Positions 1 to 5,276 of a DNA stretch of 9,185 nucleotides are shown here, piece after piece. Each line of letters opens with the position of its first letter. Position 1 is the stretch's first letter. This DNA comes from Candidatus Poribacteria bacterium. GTDB lineage: Bacteria; Poribacteria; WGA-4E; GCA-2687025. The stretch is taken from NCBI GenBank assembly GCA_027625215.1, contig JAQBWJ010000042.1, positions 1 to 9,185 of the forward strand, in the 5' to 3' direction. The position numbers and the translations under genes are program-made. The notes under the pieces are model-generated. The model saw only the letters and a program-made list of their open reading frames with translations. It did no database searches and was not told where the DNA came from.

Positions 1-869
1 CGATCACCGCGTCGCAGATTGAGGTCGGGCAAGCGGTTCAGTCGGGCAGGTCGGAATGGGGAGGCGGAGGTCCCGTCATGAAAGTCTCCGACTTGTCGAA
101 ACTCGTCGCCCGCACCTATGTGAACGAGATCGAAATCAGGAAAGTACAGATCGGGATGCGCGCCGATATCAACGTCAGCGCCTACCGCGACCGCCGATTC
201 GAGGGCAAGGTGTGGAAGATCGCGCCCACGGCGACGCTTCGGGACAACATCCGCAGTTTCGAGGTCGCCGTGTTGTTGGAAAACGCCGCGTCGGAACTGC
301 GCCCGCAGATGACCGCCGACGTGGACATCATCGTCGCCGAGCGAGAGGGCGTTCTACAGATGCCCATCTCCGCGCTCATTGAGAAGGATGTGACGACCGT
401 CCACGCCTTCGTTCCCGAACAACAGGTAGACCGCTTCGTTGTTGGCGCGCGCCTCGATGTCAGTTTTCCCGATGACATGAGGCGGTTCCACGCAGTGGTG
501 GATCAGGTGTACGACACCGATTATCACTTCGATCAGGAGATCAGGAAAGAAGTGCGGATCGTCGTGGACGACAATCCGAACGATCTCCAATGGGGACCCA
601 CATCGCCGATGACGCTGTCGCTGCTTGGCGGCGAGACGTTCCCCAACATCATGTGCGACATTCGCAAGGAACGCGACCCGTACGCGCTTCGGTTGGTCGG
701 CGCGGAGACACCGCCCGACGATCCCGCCCTCATCGAAACGGAAGAGGCGCGGCTCACCATCGGCGAACGCAACGACCACAGCATCGAGATTCTGAACGGG
801 CTGTCGGCGGGAGACCGTGTGCGGACGCCCGAACTCAGTCGGCGCGACCTGTTCAATTGGGACGAATGA
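1..869 (+). CDS. MacA/HlyD-like periplasmic adaptor of an ABC exporter (5'-truncated)
   Basis: This is the C-terminal 288 residues of a membrane fusion protein linking an inner-membrane ABC exporter to an outer-membrane channel. The frame is open from base 3, and residues before the first ATG (78) fit the family: an IEVGQAVQSG lipoyl second half, a Gly-rich loop, then MKVSDLSKL leading into the beta-barrel (YVNEIEIRKVQIGMRADI). The N-terminus, first lipoyl half and hairpin therefore lie upstream. Counting from the Met at 78, a first barrel spans about residues 23-88 and PISALIEKDVTTVHAFV starts the membrane-proximal domain. An extra segment at about 120-184 resembles the first barrel, and the domain resumes at IEILNGLSAGDRV (236-248). 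The stop overlaps the next gene's ATG, so it is co-translated with two permeases. The family call is firm; the exported substrate (drug, lipid or peptide) cannot be inferred. Confidence 0.88.
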   Translation, partial: ITASQIEVGQAVQSGRSEWGGGGPVMKVSDLSKLVARTYVNEIEIRKVQIGMRADINVSAYRDRRFEGKVWKIAPTATLRDNIRSFEVAVLLENAASELRPQMTADVDIIVAEREGVLQMPISALIEKDVTTVHAFVPEQQVDRFVVGARLDVSFPDDMRRFHAVVDQVYDTDYHFDQEIRKEVRIVVDDNPNDLQWGPTSPMTLSLLGGETFPNIMCDIRKERDPYALRLVGAETPPDDPALIETEEARLTIGERNDHSIEILNGLSAGDRVRTPELSRRDLFNWDE

Positions 870-2128
870 CGGGACGAATGATGCGACACGTCGGTCTGCA
901 TACGTCTGTCGTTGAAGCCGCGCGCACCGGCGTGCGGATCATCATGGCGCATCGGGTGCGTTCGTTTCTGACGATGTTGGGGATCGTCATGGGTGTCGGT
1001 GGGATCGTCGGGATCGTGTCGATTGCCGAGAGCGCGAAAGGGATGCTCATCGCGCAGCTGGACAGTCTGGTGGGCGGCGCGAATATGTTCGGCGTCTTCC
1101 GACCGCCCTTCTTTTTCGACGACGGCAAACTGACGATCAACACGAGCGACGAATACCTGACGTACGGCGACGCGCTCGCGCTGGAGAACGAATGCGAGTT
1201 CGTCACGCACGCGATTCCGCAGGTGGAACATGAGGTGCGCGCGTCCGTCGGCTACGCGGGGCGACATGTCCGCGTGATGGGCACGTCGCCCGCGTTCTCG
1301 CCCGGCATGAAGTGGTTTACCCGCGTCGGTCGCACCATGCGGTACAGCGACGCCGACAGCGAGGCGAAGATCGTGGTTCTTGGGATCAACGTCGCGCGTT
1401 ATCTGTTCCAGTCGAACGTCGATCCCATCGGTAAGGAGATACGGCTGGACGAGAGCCGTTACGTCGTCGCCGGGATTCTCGACGAGAAGGACGAGGACAA
1501 CGACAAGCGGATCATCGTGCCGATCACGACAACGCAGGAGTATCTCACCGGAAGCGACCGCGTCGATCAACTTTGGGTCAAAACGACCGGCATCGACACG
1601 GTGGATGCGGCGCGCAGTCGGGCAACCGCCATCCTCTCCCAACGGCACGGCGGCGAAGATTTCTTCCGCACTTGGTCGCTCAAAGACATTCTGAAATACG
1701 TCAACAAGATGATCTTCGTACTGCAATTGGCAATCGGCGGACTCGCGGCAACTTCGTTGCTGGTCGGCGGGATCGGCATCATGAACGTGATGCTCGCCTC
1801 AGTGAACGAACGCACCTACGAGGTGGGGCTGAGAAAGGCGGTCGGCGCGCGGCGGTTGGACATCCTGTTCCAGTTCCTTGTCGAGTCGGTCGTGTTGAGT
1901 CTGCTGGGGGCGTCGGGCGGAATCGGGGTTGCGATCGGCATCACGCGGGGCGTCGCGTGGTTCATGAATACGATAGCGGACCCGCCGCAGCCGTGGTTGC
2001 CGCTCGTGTCCGTGCCGAGCGTCGTTTTCGCCATTGGCGCGTGCGCGTGTGTCGGGTTGTTTTTCGGCATCTATCCGGCGAGCAAAGCGGCGCTGTTGCC
2101 GCCCGTCGAAGCGTTGCGGAGGCGTTGA
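866..2128 (+). CDS. ABC transporter permease, MacB/FtsX type (first of a tandem pair)
   Basis: This is a 420-residue inner-membrane permease with MacB topology. One membrane helix lies near residues 33-53 (SFLTMLGIVMGVGGIVGIV), followed by a large periplasmic domain (about 60-280) and three C-terminal helices near 283-308, 336-361 and 382-403. Signatures are GGIGIMNVMLASVNERT (301-317), EVGLRKAVGARRLDIL (319-334) and the terminal FGIYPASKAALLPPVEALR. No Walker A or Walker B is present, so unlike E. coli MacB it has no fused ATPase and needs a separate subunit. The chosen ATG (866) overlaps the adaptor stop as ATGA; in-frame ATGs at 878 and 881 are alternatives. A longer open frame back to 590 overlaps the adaptor and lacks family character. 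It probably pairs with the following permease and couples to the adaptor through its periplasmic domain. In this family such pumps export macrolides, peptides, lipids or siderophores by mechanotransmission; the substrate here is unknown. Confidence 0.9.
   Translation: MTGRMMRHVGLHTSVVEAARTGVRIIMAHRVRSFLTMLGIVMGVGGIVGIVSIAESAKGMLIAQLDSLVGGANMFGVFRPPFFFDDGKLTINTSDEYLTYGDALALENECEFVTHAIPQVEHEVRASVGYAGRHVRVMGTSPAFSPGMKWFTRVGRTMRYSDADSEAKIVVLGINVARYLFQSNVDPIGKEIRLDESRYVVAGILDEKDEDNDKRIIVPITTTQEYLTGSDRVDQLWVKTTGIDTVDAARSRATAILSQRHGGEDFFRTWSLKDILKYVNKMIFVLQLAIGGLAATSLLVGGIGIMNVMLASVNERTYEVGLRKAVGARRLDILFQFLVESVVLSLLGASGGIGVAIGITRGVAWFMNTIADPPQPWLPLVSVPSVVFAIGACACVGLFFGIYPASKAALLPPVEALRRR
2118..2122 (+). 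promoter_or_regulatory. Ribosome binding site for the second permease
   Basis: GGAGG lies inside the last codons of the first permease gene, 10 bases before the ATG at 2133. It decides the start of the second permease against the longer open frame reaching back to 2034, and implies coupled translation. Confidence 0.65.
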
Positions 2129-2132
2129 AACG

Positions 2133-3401
2133 ATGCCGCGATTCATTGGGGTCGGTCTCAGCATCGACACGTTCCGACGCCACAAACTACGGACGTTTTT
2201 GGGCGTGATCGGCACGGGCATCGGCGTCTCGATGATTATCGGGATTCTCGCGGTCGGCGACGGGTTGCGCGTGTTCATTCTCGGCGAGATGGAGCGCGCG
2301 GGGGAACTCAACATCGTCAAAGTGCGGTTGGGCGACTGGGTTGAATCTCAGACGTGGGACCCGGCAACGACCCGGCTGACGATGGACGACCTCGCGGCGA
2401 TTGAGCGCTACTGTCCCAATGTGAAATCCGTGTCGCCCGAAACGGACGCGCGAACGACATGGGCGTCCGCCGACGGCGTGTTGACGATTTCGGAGATGAT
2501 CGGCGTCTCGCCCGTCTACACGGATGCCTATGCGTGGCGCGTTCAAGCCGGGCGATTCATCACCCAAGACGATCTCGATAGAGGCTCGAAAGTGTGCGTG
2601 ATTGGAACCGAACTGTGGACGAGGCTCTACGGGCGCGGAAACGTCGTGGACAAAGAGATCGTGCTTGGCAACGAGCGATTTCGGATCATCGGGGTGATGG
2701 ATGAGCGAAGCGACACGTTCGGGATTCAGGGCTACGGACGGCGCACGTTTCTGCCGCTTACCACGATGCAACAGCGTTTCACCGGAACGAGTCATATCGA
2801 CGTGATCCGGGCGCAGGCTCACTCATTCGAGGTTGTCGATCAAGCGGGGGCGGAGATCAGACGGGTGTTGCGCTACACCCACGACGGTCAAGACTGGATG
2901 TTCGACTTCTGGACGCCGACGCGCAGCGTCCGAGAAACGAAGAAGACCGCCGCCATCCTGACATCGGTTTTGGTGTGCATCGCGGGAATCACGTTGATGG
3001 TGGGCGCCGTCGGGATCATGAACCTGATGCTCGTCTCCGTCTCGGAGCGCACGCCGGAAATCGGACTCAGGAAAGCGGTCGGCGCGACTCGGTCGGACAT
3101 CCTTGTGCAGTTCCTGGTGGAAGCCGCGCTCATCGGGTTGATGGGCGGGTTGGTCGGGGTGTTGGTCGGGGTGGCGATAGGTCACGGCATGGCGATGGGC
3201 ATTACCGCCTTCCTGCACTCGTCGTTCATCAGCAAAGTCGTTCAGGAGATGTTCAAGGATGTGATTTGGCCCTCGGTCATCTCTTGGAAAGCGAGCGGTA
3301 TTTCCGCGCTCGTCTCGCTCGTCATCGGCGTACTTTTCGGGATATACCCGGCGCATCGAGCGTCTCGGCTGTCTCCGGTGGATGCGCTGCGTTACGAATA
3401 G
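2133..3401 (+). CDS. ABC transporter permease, MacB/FtsX type (second of a tandem pair)
   Basis: This is a 422-residue paralogue of the preceding permease with the same layout. The first helix is near residues 22-42 (FLGVIGTGIGVSMIIGILAV), a MacB-type periplasmic domain spans about 50-268, and helices follow near 271-297, 325-352 and 385-405. The core signature is conserved: GAVGIMNLMLVSVSERTPEI (291-310), GLRKAVGATRSDILVQFLVE (311-330), then FGIYPAHRASRLSPVDALR (402-420). It carries no nucleotide-binding domain. The start 4 bases after the first permease stop has a GGAGG site. The two proteins match strongly in the C-terminal helices but differ through the periplasmic domain, consistent with an obligate heterodimer served by one ATPase that is not in this window. 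It ends 54 bases from the stop of a convergent gene. The family assignment is firm, the substrate unknown. Confidence 0.9.
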   Translation: MPRFIGVGLSIDTFRRHKLRTFLGVIGTGIGVSMIIGILAVGDGLRVFILGEMERAGELNIVKVRLGDWVESQTWDPATTRLTMDDLAAIERYCPNVKSVSPETDARTTWASADGVLTISEMIGVSPVYTDAYAWRVQAGRFITQDDLDRGSKVCVIGTELWTRLYGRGNVVDKEIVLGNERFRIIGVMDERSDTFGIQGYGRRTFLPLTTMQQRFTGTSHIDVIRAQAHSFEVVDQAGAEIRRVLRYTHDGQDWMFDFWTPTRSVRETKKTAAILTSVLVCIAGITLMVGAVGIMNLMLVSVSERTPEIGLRKAVGATRSDILVQFLVEAALIGLMGGLVGVLVGVAIGHGMAMGITAFLHSSFISKVVQEMFKDVIWPSVISWKASGISALVSLVIGVLFGIYPAHRASRLSPVDALRYE

Positions 3402-3455
3402 CGTCGTCCCGTTTGCGCCGCCACCGGACAATCGCCAGACTGTACGAGCAAGCGC
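3402..3455. other. Convergent intergenic gap, no terminator seen
   Basis: These 54 bases separate the stops of the second permease (+) and the CBM9-like gene (-). I see no GC-rich hairpin followed by a T run in either direction, so termination is probably Rho-dependent or lies inside the opposing genes. Confidence 0.5.
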
Positions 3456-4169
3456 CTAGTCGCCGAACACCAGCGTTCCGAACGCTTCCGTCCGGTGATA
3501 ATTGCGGTTCCACGTCGGCGACCACGATGTCAGTTCGGGACGCTTCGGGTCGTTCCGGTCGATTCGATAGAAGTTGACGCGCCATTTGTCGCCGACGACT
3601 GGAGGGATGCGCGGACACTCCCCGAACTCCTCGAACGGCATTTTCATCTCGACGCGCCAGCCCTTTTCATGCGTCGCAACGGCGTGTTCGATCTCGTCAA
3701 GGTCGAGATCGCGCAGGAGCCAGCGTTTTGATCCGCTGTTGATGAGGTAGGCGTCGAAAAACGTGTTCAGCGGGTTCACCTGAAACTCGTAGTAGGTGCG
3801 GAGATTGCCGTCCGTGTCGATGAACAGCTCGACGACCTCTTCCTCCCACAGGTTCGCGTCGTGTTGCGTCATCGTGGCGTTCACGTTGCCGTCGTCCGCG
3901 CAGTCGAACGCGGCGTACAGGTTCGCGTCGTCCCACAGCAGCGACAGGCGCGTCGGCAGGACGGGCGACTGCGTCGTCGCCGTATTGAGCAACGGCGCGT
4001 GAACGGCGTGGCTCCACGCGGGGTCGCTCAGGTCGCCGTCGATCACGGGCAGGGGAACGGAAGCGGGCAGACGCGGACAGACAATCGACAGCGGTTCTTT
4101 GGGCAGCCCATCCGCGCGGGCGGCGATTCCGACGGCGAGACGCGCGACGATTCCAAGTGCGTGAGACAC
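3456..4169 (-). CDS. Solo CBM9-like (DOMON-type) carbohydrate-binding protein
   Basis: From a GTG at 4169 this encodes 237 residues, nearly all one family-9-like carbohydrate-binding beta-sandwich. Recognisable segments are VIDGDLSDPAW (42-52), LLWDDANLYAAFDCADD (77-93), LWEEEVVELFIDTDGN (107-122), YYEFQVNPLNTFFDAYL (126-142), GWRVEMKMPFEEFG (170-183) and DKWRVNFYRIDR (194-205). SWSPTWNRNYHRTEAFGTLVF (215-235) follows. This matches cytosolic or secreted carbohydrate-binding family 9-like proteins; no catalytic module is attached. The N-terminus has a weak hydrophobic stretch interrupted by arginines, so export is uncertain. Start choice is open. GTG 4169 has GGAAAGAG 7 bases ahead and a promoter-like element at 4224-4253. 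GTG 4349 in the same frame has a stronger GGGAGGG 5 bases ahead but would add 60 residues with no family character. The ligand is unknown, and the gene has no evident functional link to either pump. Confidence 0.8.
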   Translation of the reverse strand: MSHALGIVARLAVGIAARADGLPKEPLSIVCPRLPASVPLPVIDGDLSDPAWSHAVHAPLLNTATTQSPVLPTRLSLLWDDANLYAAFDCADDGNVNATMTQHDANLWEEEVVELFIDTDGNLRTYYEFQVNPLNTFFDAYLINSGSKRWLLRDLDLDEIEHAVATHEKGWRVEMKMPFEEFGECPRIPPVVGDKWRVNFYRIDRNDPKRPELTSWSPTWNRNYHRTEAFGTLVFGD

Positions 4170-4220
4170 AGATAGACTCTTTCCGTAAGGATGCGGGGGC
4201 GAGGGGAATGCGGTTCGCCT

Positions 4221-4257
4221 ACCGTTGTAAGGGAAATCGACCGGAAATCGCAACGGT
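4221..4257 (-). promoter_or_regulatory. Candidate leftward promoter/operator of the CBM9-like gene
   Basis: A 7-base inverted repeat, ACCGTTG (4221-4227) and CAACGGT (4251-4257), encloses two direct copies of GGAAATCG (4232-4239 and 4243-4250) spaced 11 bases apart, one helical turn. On the minus strand the element also reads as a possible promoter: TTGCGA at 4253-4248, an 18-base spacer, and TACAAC at 4229-4224, about 55 bases before GTG 4169. The repeats are read directly; their role is inference. Direct repeats at 11-base spacing are typical of OmpR/PhoB-family sites, but no such regulator is encoded here. Confidence 0.4.
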
Positions 4258-4387
4258 CGGGTGATGATCCTCAACAATCCCTCATTCAACTCTTCCCCCT
4301 TTTTGCTCTCTTGCGCGGCGTCCGCCTGTTGGTGGCTGCGAACCAACACCGAGACCCTCCCTTAGACACGCTCGTACACGATGTTCC

Positions 4388-4417
4388 ACGTCTCACAGGG
4401 ATATCGTCGTGAGACGT
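4388..4417. repeat. Perfect 9-base inverted repeat
   Basis: ACGTCTCAC (4388-4396) and GTGAGACGT (4409-4417) form a perfect 9-base inverted repeat with a 12-base spacer that contains GATATC. No T run follows on either strand, so it is not a standard terminator. It lies about 40 bases outside the GTG at 4349 and about 50 bases before the tetR -35, so it could be an operator or a leader hairpin. Confidence 0.5.
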
Positions 4418-4463
4418 ACGGCTCGACGTGCTCTCGCGGCTCAAAGAAAAAGACCAATCGAGG

Positions 4464-4492
4464 TTGGTTTATGACTGACTGGTCAGTATTAT
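4464..4492 (+). promoter_or_regulatory. Promoter of the tetR-adaptor-RND operon
   Basis: A -35-like TTGGTT (4464-4469) and a -10-like TATTAT (4487-4492, five of six consensus bases) are separated by exactly 17 bases. The surrounding stretch is clearly AT-richer than the flanking genes. Transcription would start near 4499, leaving a leader of roughly 105 bases before the preferred tetR ATG. The spacer is filled by a palindrome, which strengthens the promoter reading. Confidence 0.6.
4474..4487. promoter_or_regulatory. TetR-type operator in the tetR promoter
   Basis: ACTGAC-TG-GTCAGT is a perfect 6-base-arm palindrome with a 2-base centre, lying between the -35 and -10, so bound repressor would block RNA polymerase. 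Extended by flanking bases it has the TGAnTGAnT..TCA layout common to TetR-family operators. The adjacent divergence-free tetR gene makes autoregulation the natural reading. Binding itself is inferred. Confidence 0.65.
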
Positions 4493-4504
4493 AAGTAGAG
4501 TCTC

Positions 4505-4548
4505 CTGATTCCGAGTATATTAGGGAGCTGCTGGTAAATACTAATCAG
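4505..4548 (+). promoter_or_regulatory. Leader stem-loop upstream of tetR
   Basis: CTGATT (4505-4510) plus AGTAT (4514-4518) pair with ATACT (4538-4542) plus AATCAG (4543-4548). This makes 11 base pairs with a 3-base CCG bulge on the left arm and a 19-base loop containing a GGGAG sequence. It falls in the predicted untranslated leader just downstream of the promoter. It is mostly A-U pairs, so stability is moderate; a role in mRNA stability or translation is speculative. Confidence 0.35.
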
Positions 4549-4603
4549 TTGGTTTCATTTCGATGTCAGAGCGAACGTGGTGCGTTTTACGAAAGCGGAA
4601 AAG

Positions 4604-5227
4604 ATGGTACGCAACAAATCAAGCAATCCCCAGAAAACCGACCGACGCGAAGAGATTTTGGACGGGGCGGAACGCGCGTTCGGTCGGAAGCATTACCACG
4701 AAGCGACGATGGACGACATCGCGGAAGTGGTCGGTGTCGGAAAAGGGACGATCTACCTCTACTTCGCCAGCAAAGAAGACCTCTTTCTCTCCGCCGCCGA
4801 ACGAAAGTTGTCGCAGTTGGCGGAGATCACCCGCGCCGCCTCTGAGAGCGGCTCCGACGCGGCGGACGCGATACGCAGGATCGTCCACGCCCAACTCGAT
4901 TTCTTCGTGGCAAACATTGAATTCGTGCGGATGCTGTTCGTTCAACTCGGCAACTTCCATCTGGGCGAATCGCAGTCGCTGTCGGATATCCGCCAACGCT
5001 GGCTGCCCGCGATGCTCCAAACGATCAACTTGACGACCAGCGCGATTGAACGCGGTCAGTCCGAAGGCGCGTTCCGAAACGTCCCCGCGCGCGACGCCGC
5101 GATGACGCTCGATGCGATGATCCGCAACTGCGTCTTCATGCAGGCGCTTGACCCGTTCACCGATTTGGCAACGAAGGGGCAGGTCGTCGAAACGATCTTC
5201 CTCGAAGGGATGCTCAACCACGAATGA
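4604..5227 (+). CDS. TetR/AcrR-family transcriptional repressor
   Basis: This is a 207-residue, normal-length TetR regulator. The N-terminal DNA-binding domain spans about residues 15-61: RREEILDGAERAFGRKHY, then the helix-turn-helix ATMDDIAEVVGVGKGTIYLY with FASKEDLF after it. The rest (about 65-207) is a helical ligand-binding and dimerisation domain, with GESQSLSDIRQRWLPAML and AIERGQSEGAFRNVPARDAA typical of AcrR/FadR-like members. ATG 4604 puts the usual short tail before the first helix. In-frame GTGs at 4577 and 4580 would add 8-9 residues, and no strong ribosome binding site decides between them. It is the first gene of an efflux operon, its promoter carries a palindrome, and a matching site overlaps its stop codon. 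It most likely represses itself and the pump until an inducer, perhaps a pump substrate or fatty acyl compound, binds. The ligand is unknown. Confidence 0.92.
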   Translation: MVRNKSSNPQKTDRREEILDGAERAFGRKHYHEATMDDIAEVVGVGKGTIYLYFASKEDLFLSAAERKLSQLAEITRAASESGSDAADAIRRIVHAQLDFFVANIEFVRMLFVQLGNFHLGESQSLSDIRQRWLPAMLQTINLTTSAIERGQSEGAFRNVPARDAAMTLDAMIRNCVFMQALDPFTDLATKGQVVETIFLEGMLNHE

Positions 5228-5236
5228 CCCGTCAGT
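5225..5236. promoter_or_regulatory. Second TetR-type operator core, between tetR and the adaptor gene
   Basis: TGAC-CC-GTCAGT begins on the tetR TGA stop codon and matches the promoter palindrome core TGAC-TG-GTCAGT (4476-4487) at 10 of 12 bases, differing only in the centre. GTCAGTCA at 5231-5238 also repeats the reverse complement of the first site's outer half. No clear promoter is visible here, so it may give roadblock or looping control of the adaptor and pump genes. Confidence 0.5.
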
Positions 5237-5276
5237 CACCATTAACTTGATCGAATGCGAAAGGGCATCAAACACG

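Larger units (their letters stand above)
4170..4603. other. Intergenic regulatory region between the CBM9-like gene and tetR
   Basis: This 434-base stretch separates two divergently read genes. It contains the repeat-rich element at 4221-4257, the 9-base inverted repeat at 4388-4417, a weaker ACCAA/TTGGT inverted repeat at 4453-4468, the operator-promoter at 4464-4492 and the leader hairpin at 4505-4548. Bases 4170-4349 are open in the CBM9-like frame and may code for its N-terminus. I see no other credible gene. Confidence 0.55.

Noticed and set aside
78..80. ATG with a GGAGG-like sequence just upstream as a true start of the ABC adaptor
   Set aside because: The frame is open back to base 3 and encodes typical adaptor sequence (lipoyl second half). 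The purine run is explained by glycine codons, so the gene is truncated rather than starting here.
533..1726. Minus-strand open frame of 397 codons opposite the adaptor and first permease
   Set aside because: It spans two well-supported genes on the other strand and has low-complexity His/Arg/Asp composition.
4191..4412. Plus-strand open frame of 73 codons in the intergenic region
   Set aside because: It has no convincing ribosome binding site, mixed codon use and no homology that I recognise. It crosses the repeat elements described.
4388..4417. Intrinsic terminator
   Set aside because: The hairpin arms are perfect but no T run follows on either strand, and no gene ends nearby.
4563..5033. 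Plus-strand open frame from ATG 4563 overlapping tetR
   Set aside because: It is out of frame with the TetR gene, has Arg/Ser-rich shadow composition and no domain. The TetR frame is unmistakable.
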